Shown here in pieces: positions 38,177-47,355 of a stretch of 59,611 nt of DNA (positions are counted from its first letter, which is position 1; every line of letters begins with the position of its first letter). Position numbers and translations under genes: made by a program. The DNA comes from an uncultured Pelagibacteraceae bacterium (GTDB lineage: Bacteria > Pseudomonadota > Alphaproteobacteria > Pelagibacterales > Pelagibacteraceae), in NCBI GenBank assembly GCA_902526085.1, contig CABZJN010000006.1:1-59611 (forward strand), read 5' to 3'. The notes under the pieces are model-generated. The model was not told where the DNA came from. It made no database searches and saw only the letters and a program-made list of their open reading frames with translations.

Positions 38177-39436
38177 ATGAAATTTATAGATTTATTTGCA
38201 GGACTTGGTGGTTTTCACTTAGCTCTTAACAAGCTTGGTCACGAATGTGTATTTGCTAGTGAGTTAGAAATCTTCTTGAGAAATCATTATGAAGAAAATT
38301 TCGAATTGTATCCTGAGGGAGATATTACAAAAATAAATATCAAAAAAATTCCAAAACATGAAATTTTATGCGCTGGATTTCCTTGCCAACCTTTCTCTAA
38401 AGCTGGTTTTGCGAATGGATTTAGCCATAAAATCGCTGGAGATATGTTCTTCTATTTATTTAAAATAATTAAATACCATAAGCCTAAATACTTATTTCTA
38501 GAAAATGTGCCAAATCTGCTTACGCATAATGATGGAAAAACTTGGTTATTTATGAAAAATAAAATATCAAAGCTTGGCTATGTTGTTGATCAGAAAGTTC
38601 TATCGCCTGTGGATTTCAATATACCTCAAACTCGTGATCGACTTTATATTGTAGCAAAACAAAATAATCTGAATGATTTTGAATGGCCTCAAAAAAATAA
38701 AGCTAAAAATAATCTTAAAAAATTTTTAATTTCAAAACCAAAAATAAATAAAAAACTTACTAAATTAAAAAATAATGTTCTTGAAACTTGGAAAGGTTTT
38801 TTGAAACGTATTCCAAAAAATACCTATGTACCAAACCCCCTTTGGTCAATGGAATTTGGCGCCACCTACCCTTATGAAAATTCAACACCTTACAGCACAG
38901 GTTTAAAAGAATTAAGAAAACTGAAGGGTTCCTTTGGGAAAAGTCTTAAAAATGTTAATAGAGATAATATTCATGATTTAATTCCTAAATATGCAAATAA
39001 AACAGTAAAAAAATTTCCTGATTGGAAAATAAGAATGATTAAACGTAGTAGAGAATTTTATAAAAATAATAAAGTTTGGATAGATAAATATCTTCCTAAA
39101 ATCACATCATTACAATTTGAGGCTTACCAGAAACTAGAATGGAATTGTCAAGGAGATGCATTCAATTTAAGGAAGAAGATTGTAACATTTAGAGGTTCAG
39201 GCGTAAGAATTAGACGTAGTACAAACTCCCCTACTTTAATTTCATCATCTGTATCTCAAGTTCCATATTTACCTTGGAAGAAAAGATACATGTCTCATGA
39301 AGAATGTTTAAATATTCAAGGCTTTAGAGGAATAAAAAGTTATCCTGAAGCTCATGAAGCATTCTATTCAACGATTGGTAATGCAGTAAACGTTGGAGTG
39401 GTTACTAAAATAGCAAAAAATTTGTTACAAAATTAA
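38177..39436 (+). CDS. C5-cytosine DNA methyltransferase
   Basis: A 419-residue Dcm-type enzyme. Motif I is FAGLGGFHLAL (7-17), motif IV is PCQPF with catalytic C70, motif VI is LENV, motif VIII is QTRDRLYIVA and motif X includes GNAVNVGV near the C-terminus. The target-recognition region (roughly residues 190-340) does not allow the site to be read. Its 3' end overlaps the stop of the convergent nuclease gene by four bases. It probably protects host DNA from the adjoining MORC/Z1/nuclease operon. Confidence 0.93.
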   Translation: MKFIDLFAGLGGFHLALNKLGHECVFASELEIFLRNHYEENFELYPEGDITKINIKKIPKHEILCAGFPCQPFSKAGFANGFSHKIAGDMFFYLFKIIKYHKPKYLFLENVPNLLTHNDGKTWLFMKNKISKLGYVVDQKVLSPVDFNIPQTRDRLYIVAKQNNLNDFEWPQKNKAKNNLKKFLISKPKINKKLTKLKNNVLETWKGFLKRIPKNTYVPNPLWSMEFGATYPYENSTPYSTGLKELRKLKGSFGKSLKNVNRDNIHDLIPKYANKTVKKFPDWKIRMIKRSREFYKNNKVWIDKYLPKITSLQFEAYQKLEWNCQGDAFNLRKKIVTFRGSGVRIRRSTNSPTLISSSVSQVPYLPWKKRYMSHEECLNIQGFRGIKSYPEAHEAFYSTIGNAVNVGVVTKIAKNLLQN

Positions 39437-40923
39437 AATAATACTTGGTTTTTTAAAGTGACAACCTTATTATTTGATATCCAGCAAATTTTAATTTTTT
39501 CAGATAACAAAAATTTCTTTTGAATATCGTTAAGAAATTTTTCCGGATCTCTATCTACTAACAAATATAAGTTTGTACTTGTTGGAATTTTTTTCCAGTA
39601 CAGTGCATAAGAGAAGAAATACTCTTTTAGTTGCATAATCCCATGCCTAATTTGTTCTTTAAAGTTATCTTTGTTGAATGTTTTTACCTCAAATAAATAA
39701 CCTTTATTTTTTTGGTGACTAAAGAAATCAATATGAATGGTTCTATGAATTGGAAGTCCTTTGTTTTTAAATATGATTGCTAAATTATTAATTGTTTTTT
39801 CATGTATTTGATTTGCTTTATCAATTTGATTAAGCCCTTCAATTTTATCTTTAAAGTTGTCAGGATTAATTATTCTATTTTGGTATTCTTTATTTATTAT
39901 AATATCTAATAATTCTGGCTCGTCATTTGAGTGAGATGATATTGTATAAATTTGCGTTTCCTTTTTTTCTGTCTTTAATATTTGTTCTTTACCAATTAAA
40001 ATTTCTAAATTTTTTGATTTTATTTTATTTATAAGATTTTCAGCGTCATTTTTAAGTCTATTCTTATCAATTTTATTTTCTTCGAAATAAATATCCCAAA
40101 TTTTTTGCTGAGGTCCATGTGCACCACCAGGATAACCACCGACTTCATTTGGGTCTGTAAATTTAAAATTTTGTATCTTTGTGTAAATTCCATTTATATT
40201 TCTAAATTTTTTAACATAATCTTCAGGTATGAAGTTAGATAAAGGACTAAAACCTAAAATTTTAAATCTTTCGTTACATAATTTACTAACAAATAATAAT
40301 TCTGGATCATTTTTATCAATATTTTTAGTTTTTCTCTCTAAACTATAAAGATATAAAGATAATAGTAAGTCATCTTTGCTATAAGGGAAATTATGTCTTT
40401 TTATTTTTTCTCTAAAAGTGTCTACAAAATCTCTATCAAATATTTTACTAAAATTTTTTAAAACTAATGAAAATAAAATAGCATTTACACTTAAGCTTAA
40501 ACTTCGTTGATCATGTCTTCGATTATTAAATGGATCTCTTTTTCTATAATAATATTTAGAAAAACCATTTCTCTTTGCCTCTTCAATGACATTTTTTCTA
40601 GTATATAGAGATTGCTTTGTGTTTGTTTCAAAACTATCGTCGTATTTCCAGAAAGTAAAAGTATTTGTATCCTTATCAAACCCTAATAATATTACTTTAT
40701 AATCTTCTGCAGTATATCCAATTAATTTATGTTTAATTGAAACAGATAATTGAATTCTAATTTCATCAAGATTACGAGAACCTCCTGAATGAGATACTTC
40801 AGCAAAATAAATGATATATTTTTTACTTTTAATATTTAAGGTTAATAACTGCGAGTCTGTTTTTTCAATCGAAAAGGTTTGATGATTCTGATCTAATGAA
40901 TAGTTAATTAAATCTAAAATCAT
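39433..40923 (-). CDS. Predicted restriction endonuclease, PD-(D/E)XK fold
   Basis: A 496-residue protein. The C-terminal nuclease core has D399 (HIDFF), E412 and K414 (LFEVKT), followed by a helix R426-x-G-x-x-Q431-L-x-x-Y435 that resembles the QxxxY motif of RecB-like nucleases. The N-terminal 150 residues form a separate domain with an RNLDEIRIQLS segment, which may be the DNA-recognition part. It is the last gene of the minus-strand operon, nine bases after the Z1 gene. Nuclease assignment rests on the motif and on context. Confidence 0.7.
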   Translation of the reverse strand: MILDLINYSLDQNHQTFSIEKTDSQLLTLNIKSKKYIIYFAEVSHSGGSRNLDEIRIQLSVSIKHKLIGYTAEDYKVILLGFDKDTNTFTFWKYDDSFETNTKQSLYTRKNVIEEAKRNGFSKYYYRKRDPFNNRRHDQRSLSLSVNAILFSLVLKNFSKIFDRDFVDTFREKIKRHNFPYSKDDLLLSLYLYSLERKTKNIDKNDPELLFVSKLCNERFKILGFSPLSNFIPEDYVKKFRNINGIYTKIQNFKFTDPNEVGGYPGGAHGPQQKIWDIYFEENKIDKNRLKNDAENLINKIKSKNLEILIGKEQILKTEKKETQIYTISSHSNDEPELLDIIINKEYQNRIINPDNFKDKIEGLNQIDKANQIHEKTINNLAIIFKNKGLPIHRTIHIDFFSHQKNKGYLFEVKTFNKDNFKEQIRHGIMQLKEYFFSYALYWKKIPTSTNLYLLVDRDPEKFLNDIQKKFLLSEKIKICWISNNKVVTLKNQVLF

Positions 40924-40932
40924 TAAATTTGT

Positions 40933-43449
40933 TTAATTCTTTGTTTCTTTAAAACCTTTTCCTAATATTTTTGGAATATATAATCTAAAATATGGAACAT
41001 TTTCTATTAAAGGGTTGTCGCCTTGCTCTTTTGATGAATGAATATTGAATTTATATAATTGAATAGTGGCAATTTTGTTAGCCTTCATTCTTTTATTTCC
41101 CTCTATTGGCTTACCATAAGGAGAGTCCTTGCTAGGTGTGGGATGCCATTTAGGTTGTGGTTCTATCATAAATTCATAATGTAAATATGCATGTCCAGGT
41201 CTGCTTTTGTTTGCACCTGACTCAATAGGCACAGAACTATCCTTAGAATTAAAAGAATATTTATCTACTCTTCTTTTAAAACTTGAATCATCATCATTCA
41301 TAATAACAACTGCAATTTCAATATCATCTTTTTTTAAATAATTTCTCCAATCTGCTAGTTCAGTAATGATTGAATAATCATCATCATTTGTATCGTCATA
41401 ATAATTTAATTCTTTAAGATATTTTTCTGACACCTCATATAAACTTAAATTATTTATTACATCTATATTTTTTAAATTTGATGAATACTCGTGCTCAGAA
41501 ATTTCAGAAAATTTAATTTTATTACCAATATTTGAAAGCGCATCGTAAATATCTCTATTTTTTTCTAATCTATAACTATCTAAATGATGTGCTCGATGGT
41601 CTGAAATAATACCACCATGTGGAAACTTTTTAAGGTTATTTTCGATAATACCTATCCTAGCAGGACCAGCTTTACCTGCGAATGGAAAACTTCTTTTCAG
41701 ATCTTTTCTCAAATCGCCATTTCTTTCTACAATTTCTCTTATTTTTTCTCTTATAATAATTTCATTTTCTTGTTGCTGTGAAAAATTATCTGCGAGAACT
41801 TGTGGTAAATACATTCTTACTAGGCCTATGTAAGGTTTATGGTAACCAAAAAATCTTGCTCTTTGATAAATTGTATCATCGGTTCCTGTTTCTCTAACTA
41901 TATAAGAAACTGTTAGGCCTGAAATTGTATAACCTCTCTCTAAACCAATTCCACCAACAAGTATTCTTGCATAAATAGAGTCTTTGCCCCATTTTATGGT
42001 TGGTATTTTTCCCTTCTGTGTATTAAATAAATCTACTCTAGGCTCTACAATATCTATTGCTCTAACCATTCTTTTTATGAATTCATCATTCCAATTAGAT
42101 AAATTTTCATCTGTCATTTTTAAATCCTTGTGTAATTTGATAAATTCTTTTTCTAATTCAGGATAATCAATATCAATTCTTTTTGATGGGTCGATTATAT
42201 TTCTACCTTTAGAATCAAATGCTTTTTTATATCTTTGAAGTTCGCTTTTAATCCAATTCTGCCAATCTTTATGTATAGTTTTATTTACAGATGGATGAAC
42301 CAACATTGATCTTGATTTTTTTTTTATGTGCTCTTTATTTAATAATCCCTGGGCTACACCAATCAAAAATATTTTAATAGCTTCAGTAAGGCTCTCAGGT
42401 TTAATTTTATTATCATTTATATTTTCTTCTTTTATTATTCTAATGTGTTTTTTTTCATTATCTGAGTTTCCAAAAAAATAGTTTGCACCAGTATACATTG
42501 ATCCAGGCTCTAAAATTGTTGCACTTTGAGGTGAAAGATGACTGACTTGTGCAATTAGAAAGTTGGCTACTGGTGTGGCGGTATATCCTAAATACGAATG
42601 TTGAATTAATAATTGTCTTAATCTCTTAATCTGTCTATGTGTTGTTGTTTCAGGTCTCTCTACTAAAATTTCAATACCTTCAGTCAACTCAAAGTTCTCA
42701 TCTTTTTCAAAATCATTTAAATACTTTAAATTATCAATCGATATTCTAAATTTTCTACTTATTTCCTCTAAATTTTCATCTTTTTGTACAATATGTTTAA
42801 CTGCTTCATTATATTTTTTGAAAGTTTTCTTTTTTGTTCTTGCGTAAGCATCTAGTGAATAATGATCGGCCTCATCATCAAAAATTATTGTTGGGATTTT
42901 AGATAGTTCAACACCATTTTCTTTTGCGGTTTCAAATATTTCTGAAACTTTAGAAATTGAATTCCAGAGTTTTTTTGTAACTATTAAAATTGCAGGTTTC
43001 TCCTCCTCTTCAACAAATAAAGAGTCATCTGATTTTTCTAATTGTTTAATCAGGTTTAATGATTTTTCCTGGTCAACTTTGCCGTCTATGTCTATTCTGT
43101 TCCAACCAAACTGATCTAAAGATTCATAAATTCTGTCTTGTGTTTGTTCTGCTAAATTTGAAACATGACCAGATAAAATTATCATTAGTTTAAATCCATT
43201 GTCTCTAGCCATGCAAGAAACAGCTTCCATAGATGTTGTTTTTCCGCTTTGAATATAACCAAGTACTAGATTTGTTTTAAAAGTTTCATTATTAAGTGTT
43301 GGATTATTTGGATCTATAGTTTTTGATAGTGCGTCTTGAGCATTTTCAATTACCCTGTTGATATCATCATCTTTAAAATTTTCTTCTTTAAGTTTTCTCT
43401 TAAAATCATTTGTAAAAGAACCATTTTTTTTTGGAATCCATTTAATCAT
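40933..43449 (-). CDS. Z1-domain helicase-like ATPase
   Basis: An 838-residue P-loop ATPase. Walker A is GYIQSGKTT (64-72), and Walker B is PTIIFDDEAD. The Z1 region (about residues 480-560) reads ILVGGIGLERGYTISGLTVSYIV followed by YQRARFFGYH, a close match to the motif V-VI area of Z1 proteins. Z1 ATPases occur next to MORC-type ATPases, methyltransferases and nucleases in predicted restriction systems. It lies two bases after the MORC-like gene, so the two are likely made together. Confidence 0.85.
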   Translation of the reverse strand: MIKWIPKKNGSFTNDFKRKLKEENFKDDDINRVIENAQDALSKTIDPNNPTLNNETFKTNLVLGYIQSGKTTSMEAVSCMARDNGFKLMIILSGHVSNLAEQTQDRIYESLDQFGWNRIDIDGKVDQEKSLNLIKQLEKSDDSLFVEEEEKPAILIVTKKLWNSISKVSEIFETAKENGVELSKIPTIIFDDEADHYSLDAYARTKKKTFKKYNEAVKHIVQKDENLEEISRKFRISIDNLKYLNDFEKDENFELTEGIEILVERPETTTHRQIKRLRQLLIQHSYLGYTATPVANFLIAQVSHLSPQSATILEPGSMYTGANYFFGNSDNEKKHIRIIKEENINDNKIKPESLTEAIKIFLIGVAQGLLNKEHIKKKSRSMLVHPSVNKTIHKDWQNWIKSELQRYKKAFDSKGRNIIDPSKRIDIDYPELEKEFIKLHKDLKMTDENLSNWNDEFIKRMVRAIDIVEPRVDLFNTQKGKIPTIKWGKDSIYARILVGGIGLERGYTISGLTVSYIVRETGTDDTIYQRARFFGYHKPYIGLVRMYLPQVLADNFSQQQENEIIIREKIREIVERNGDLRKDLKRSFPFAGKAGPARIGIIENNLKKFPHGGIISDHRAHHLDSYRLEKNRDIYDALSNIGNKIKFSEISEHEYSSNLKNIDVINNLSLYEVSEKYLKELNYYDDTNDDDYSIITELADWRNYLKKDDIEIAVVIMNDDDSSFKRRVDKYSFNSKDSSVPIESGANKSRPGHAYLHYEFMIEPQPKWHPTPSKDSPYGKPIEGNKRMKANKIATIQLYKFNIHSSKEQGDNPLIENVPYFRLYIPKILGKGFKETKN

Positions 43450-43451
43450 AG

Positions 43452-44990
43452 TTATGTCCTTGGTGGTATATTCTCACAAATTGAGTTCAATCTTAGTCTC
43501 ATTAATGCTGCATCTCTTGAGCCATCTATATGTCTTACCTGAGCTTCACAAATTGCAAAAAAAGTAATTAATGTCAAAAAACCATTTCTATCGTTATTAT
43601 GAGTAAAGAACCTCTCTGCAAACTTGTGTTTTAAGTTAATATAAACTTTAATTTTAAAATTGTTTTTTGAATCTGGAAATTCCGCAAAATATAAATCAGT
43701 ATTACTTTCATCATACTCTGTAATGATTTGGTATCTATACTTTTGATTTTCTAAAACTACTTCCTCCCAATCACTTTCATTTCTCTCCTCTGCTTTCTTG
43801 TGTTTTTTTTCGTCTTTTATTGGATTAATTTTTGTAAGTCTTGCGTTTTCAATACCTCTTTTTATAATTTTACTTATTTGAGGTAAGCTTTTAGTAGTTT
43901 GTTGTCTTATATCATCTCTTTCTAGAGACTCCGACCATTCTTTAGCTTGTTGTATGAGATTAATTTTCTTTTTATCATCTAAGAATTCTATTTCATTTTT
44001 TAATTGAGATATAAACTGACTCTTTAGAGTATCATCCCATTTAAAATCATTTTTTTGAAAAGTTACTGGCATATCATCAAGATTCAATTCTCCAAATATA
44101 ACTTGCTGTCTTCTATCGTTTCCTAATCCAAATATTTCTTGAGGTTTAAATGGAACCGCTTCTGTACCTGTAATTAACCTTCCTCTCCTAAATAGAGAGA
44201 ACCCAGGTTGTTTAACTTGACCTTTTTCTCTTATTCCAACATGACCTGTGACATGTGTTAAATCTTTAAATGTAAAATCTAATTTTTTAAACCATCTTCT
44301 TTTTTTTGGGTTTTTAATAATTCCATCCTCCCATTCTTTGTAGTATCCAGACGTACGTACTGGAGGAGGTTCGTATTTTAATTTATTTCCATTAATTGAA
44401 ATTTCTATTTCGTCTGAATTAATTAAGTGTCTATATATTGAACTTAAATGTTGAAAAATCTTAGTAATAGAAGTCGATTTAGGTTTGTGGTTCAATTTAT
44501 TTAAAGTGACAATTGTGTAGTGAGCATCTTCATTGGCTTTACTTTCTGTTACCTCTAATTGTTCTGTATTTTTTTCTCTTAATTTTTCTATATTGAATTC
44601 AACCAATCTCCAATGTTTCTCACCTAAAGCTTTTGTGTGAACTTTCCATTTATCAGCAAACCAACAAGATGCTATTTTCATTCCAACACCAAATTCAGAT
44701 AGACCTTGAGTATCTGGCGGGGGTTTGCCAGTTTCAAAAGCATCTGCGTATCTTTCCTCTGAAATGCCAGCAGCATTATCTTTAATTCTTATCTCATTTG
44801 GTAATAAATCAATTCGTATTTTTAACTTATAGTCTCGTTCTAATTTTCTAAGTTTTTTTTTATTTGCCCTGTAACTTTGAACAGAGTTATCAATAAACTC
44901 TGCCATTGCCTCCCATTCGGTATACTTGATATTTTTCATTAAAGCCAACAAACCTATTGTTGGTCTTATATCTATGTATTTAATTGACAT
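43452..44990 (-). CDS. MORC-like GHKL ATPase
   Basis: A 512-residue ATPase of the Hsp90/MutL/histidine-kinase fold. ATP-site motifs are E31-x-x-D34-N35 (EFIDNSVQSY), IKDNAAGI (about 69-76) and SEFGVGMKIASCW (about 97-109). An S5-like second domain with GFSLFRRGRLI and FQKNDFKWDD follows, as in prokaryotic MORC proteins. The C-terminal 120 residues are charged and partly helical. It overlaps the upstream gene by one base and the Z1 gene follows after two bases. It probably acts as an ATP-driven clamp on DNA. Confidence 0.82.
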   Translation of the reverse strand: MSIKYIDIRPTIGLLALMKNIKYTEWEAMAEFIDNSVQSYRANKKKLRKLERDYKLKIRIDLLPNEIRIKDNAAGISEERYADAFETGKPPPDTQGLSEFGVGMKIASCWFADKWKVHTKALGEKHWRLVEFNIEKLREKNTEQLEVTESKANEDAHYTIVTLNKLNHKPKSTSITKIFQHLSSIYRHLINSDEIEISINGNKLKYEPPPVRTSGYYKEWEDGIIKNPKKRRWFKKLDFTFKDLTHVTGHVGIREKGQVKQPGFSLFRRGRLITGTEAVPFKPQEIFGLGNDRRQQVIFGELNLDDMPVTFQKNDFKWDDTLKSQFISQLKNEIEFLDDKKKINLIQQAKEWSESLERDDIRQQTTKSLPQISKIIKRGIENARLTKINPIKDEKKHKKAEERNESDWEEVVLENQKYRYQIITEYDESNTDLYFAEFPDSKNNFKIKVYINLKHKFAERFFTHNNDRNGFLTLITFFAICEAQVRHIDGSRDAALMRLRLNSICENIPPRT

Positions 44991-47029
44991 TAATCTTGAT
45001 CAGATACTTTATTATTATATTTAAACGCTGGTTTATAAACTATATTAGCAAAATTTCTTTTAGTCATCCCAATTTTGTCTAATAGAATTTTGTAATTCTC
45101 ATTAACAGATAATGACCATTTATAATTGTTTTTTATGAGTTGTTCTAAGTTTACAACCATAGGTGATTTTGAACTAAGATAATTATTGTCATAAAAAAAT
45201 GGTTTATCTAATACTATTTTTTTAATCATAGAATCATAAAAATAATTTGAAAAATTGTATAATAATTTTTCATTTAATTTTTCCCTTATAAAACTAATTG
45301 TAGCAAAGTCGTAATTTTCTAATAATATCTCTAATTCATTTATAATTTCTTTTTCATCATATAGTTTAATGGCTTTATCAAAACCTATATATGTACCTGG
45401 GCTTGTTTTAAAAATTATAAATTTATCTACTAAGTCGTTTAAATGAATATCGACAGCTAATTCCTCATTTGTTTTCTGTAATTTTTTGATTATTTCATTT
45501 TGATGAATTTCATTTTGAGAATTTAAAACTATTTCTCTAATTTTATCTTTTAATGATATAAATTTAATTTCTTTATTTAAACTTATTGTATTGGTACCAG
45601 ATTGTCCTTTATGAAATAATCCACTTTCTGCTCCAAATTTTTTTATTATAGCTCTAGCATCATAGAAGTTTAAATCTTGAAATTGAGATAAATTAGTTAT
45701 CTCTTTAAATGCTGGCTCCATAGAAGATTGCTCTAAATTATTATCTTGAAGATACTTAATAAATAAATCAATAATTTCATTTTTATTTTTAATCTCATTA
45801 CAATATCTAAATAATCTATAAGTTCCTCTTTCAGAAAGATATATGCTTTGATTAGTTAGCATATTTAAAGACGAGTCTCCTACTATCCTATTCAAATCCC
45901 ATTTATTATTAGTAAATGAATTATTGCCAATTTCAGCTATCTTTCTCCAATGCAATCCTTCAGGATATGAAACTAAAATATGTGTCACTTCCAAATTTTT
46001 AAGCATCTTCAAAGGATAAATTTTATTATTTACAATTTTAATTAATTTTTTATTTTCCATAAATTCAATAGAAGATTTTGCTACAAAATTATTGTATCCA
46101 TAATTGTCTTTGATAATTTCAATGAAATTTTCTTGGTCAAGTCCACTAGGAATTAATGTAAATATTTCCTTTAATTTATCTTCATTAAAATTCCATAACT
46201 CTCTTTCTGGAGTTTTAAAATATTCTGCTTTTACACCGCAATAAAATTCCATAAACACAGTTAATTTATCCCTAGTGATTTCCTCTGTGCCTCTTGCTGT
46301 ATCAGTAAACATTTTGTCTAACCTGGGAAATAGTTTGTGAAAACTCACATAATCATATTGATTGAAATAATTAATTAATGTTTGCTTTTCAATTAATCCA
46401 ATTCTGGCTAGTGATAAATTTAAAATTTTTTCAAGCTGTCGCACTCTTTCTCTTGTAATTCCATATTGTTTTCCTAATTCGTCAAGTGTTTTGTAGTTTT
46501 CTTTAAACCCATAACGTCCAAAGAAAAAAACTTTCATTCTTTCTGTTAAGACAGAAATTAAATATTCGATATCTTTAATTATAAATTCTTCTATTTCTTT
46601 CACATCAAGGTCTTTTGTAATTTTTATTGTCTTAATATTATAAAAATTCTCTTTGAAGTTGTTGAAATCATTAAAAATTGATTTATTTAGACCACTTAAA
46701 TTATTTCGAGTTTCTATTTTTATTTTTTCATTTTCTTTATATCTCTTTATTAGATCTTCTCTCATTTCAGACCAATCAGACAGATCATAGGAAGTATTTT
46801 CTTTATCTATATTAAATTTTTGAAATAATTCTTGTATTTCATTAAGTGATTTTCTACCAAAGTTTCTCAATTTTAATAAAGACGTTTCTTCATAAGATAA
46901 TAAATCACCTAAAAAAATGATCTCCTCTGCTTTAAGGGCATTATATGTTCTAACCGAAAGAGGCCAATCATTTAAAATATTAATTGAGATTAGATTTAGA
47001 TAATTAATTTTTTGAGGATCTTCAGACAT
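44990..47029 (-). CDS. Alpha-CTD/sigma-region-4 chimeric DNA-binding protein
   Basis: A 679-residue protein heading the MORC/Z1 operon. Residues 15-72 match the RNA polymerase alpha C-terminal domain. R27, N30, N56, G58 and K60 fall at the spacing of the E. coli DNA-contact residues R265, N268, N294, G296 and K298. Residues 167-210 match sigma-70 region 4 (YKTLDELGKQYGITRERVRQLE). No sigma region 2 is present, so it cannot be a complete sigma factor. The rest shows winged-helix-like segments (HILVSYPEGLHWRKIAEIG; REIVLNSQNEIHQNEIIKKL). It may be a regulator or the sequence-recognition subunit of the system. Confidence 0.7.
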   Translation of the reverse strand: MSEDPQKINYLNLISINILNDWPLSVRTYNALKAEEIIFLGDLLSYEETSLLKLRNFGRKSLNEIQELFQKFNIDKENTSYDLSDWSEMREDLIKRYKENEKIKIETRNNLSGLNKSIFNDFNNFKENFYNIKTIKITKDLDVKEIEEFIIKDIEYLISVLTERMKVFFFGRYGFKENYKTLDELGKQYGITRERVRQLEKILNLSLARIGLIEKQTLINYFNQYDYVSFHKLFPRLDKMFTDTARGTEEITRDKLTVFMEFYCGVKAEYFKTPERELWNFNEDKLKEIFTLIPSGLDQENFIEIIKDNYGYNNFVAKSSIEFMENKKLIKIVNNKIYPLKMLKNLEVTHILVSYPEGLHWRKIAEIGNNSFTNNKWDLNRIVGDSSLNMLTNQSIYLSERGTYRLFRYCNEIKNKNEIIDLFIKYLQDNNLEQSSMEPAFKEITNLSQFQDLNFYDARAIIKKFGAESGLFHKGQSGTNTISLNKEIKFISLKDKIREIVLNSQNEIHQNEIIKKLQKTNEELAVDIHLNDLVDKFIIFKTSPGTYIGFDKAIKLYDEKEIINELEILLENYDFATISFIREKLNEKLLYNFSNYFYDSMIKKIVLDKPFFYDNNYLSSKSPMVVNLEQLIKNNYKWSLSVNENYKILLDKIGMTKRNFANIVYKPAFKYNNKVSDQD

Positions 47030-47030
47030 T

Positions 47031-47046
47031 TTATTTTATAAAATAA
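47031..47046. promoter_or_regulatory. 16-bp perfect palindrome before the alpha-CTD/sigma-4 gene
   Basis: TTATTTTATAAAATAA is an exact palindrome two bases upstream of the ATG at 47029. It would overlap the translation start region and core promoter of the operon, as an autorepressor site might. It is A/T-only, so chance occurrence is a real alternative. Confidence 0.4.
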
Positions 47047-47060
47047 TATTTTTATCTATT

Positions 47061-47082
47061 TTTAGACAAATTTAAGTCTAAA
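47061..47082. promoter_or_regulatory. Second dyad in the divergent promoter region
   Basis: TTTAGAC and GTCTAAA flank an eight-base spacer, 15 bases beyond the first palindrome and 41 bases before the divergent gene at 47123. The 22-base dyad with G/C in both arms is a better operator candidate than the A/T palindrome. The protein binding it is unknown. Confidence 0.45.
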
Positions 47083-47122
47083 TAAAAACATCTAAATTAC
47101 CTTTAATATTAATACTTATTTA

Positions 47123-47326
47123 ATGGTTGATTTTATTTTCTATTGGTGTGTAGATTTTCTTGCAATGTTGGCAGTAGCATTTGGTACAACTTATGAGTGG
47201 ATCAATATTTTAATATTTATAATTGGCTATCCTATTTTTGTTATTTTTTTATTTGTAATTATTTATTATCAGCACAAAAAAATAAAAAGTCTTGTTCATA
47301 CAAAAGACAAATTTGAAACTAAATAA
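47123..47326 (+). CDS. Small membrane protein (67 aa)
   Basis: Sixty-seven residues with two hydrophobic segments (about residues 4-22 and 26-50) and a basic tail. No family is recognised. It is divergent from the MORC/Z1 operon across a 93-base region carrying two palindromes, and 29 bases upstream of the next plus-strand gene. Confidence 0.5.
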   Translation: MVDFIFYWCVDFLAMLAVAFGTTYEWINILIFIIGYPIFVIFLFVIIYYQHKKIKSLVHTKDKFETK

Positions 47327-47355
47327 CAACAAATATTTTTTTTAAAAAAAGAATC

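Noticed and set aside
40497-40679. 60-residue frame inside the nuclease gene on the same strand
   Set aside because: It overlaps the much longer frame of the 496-residue protein and has no independent start signal.
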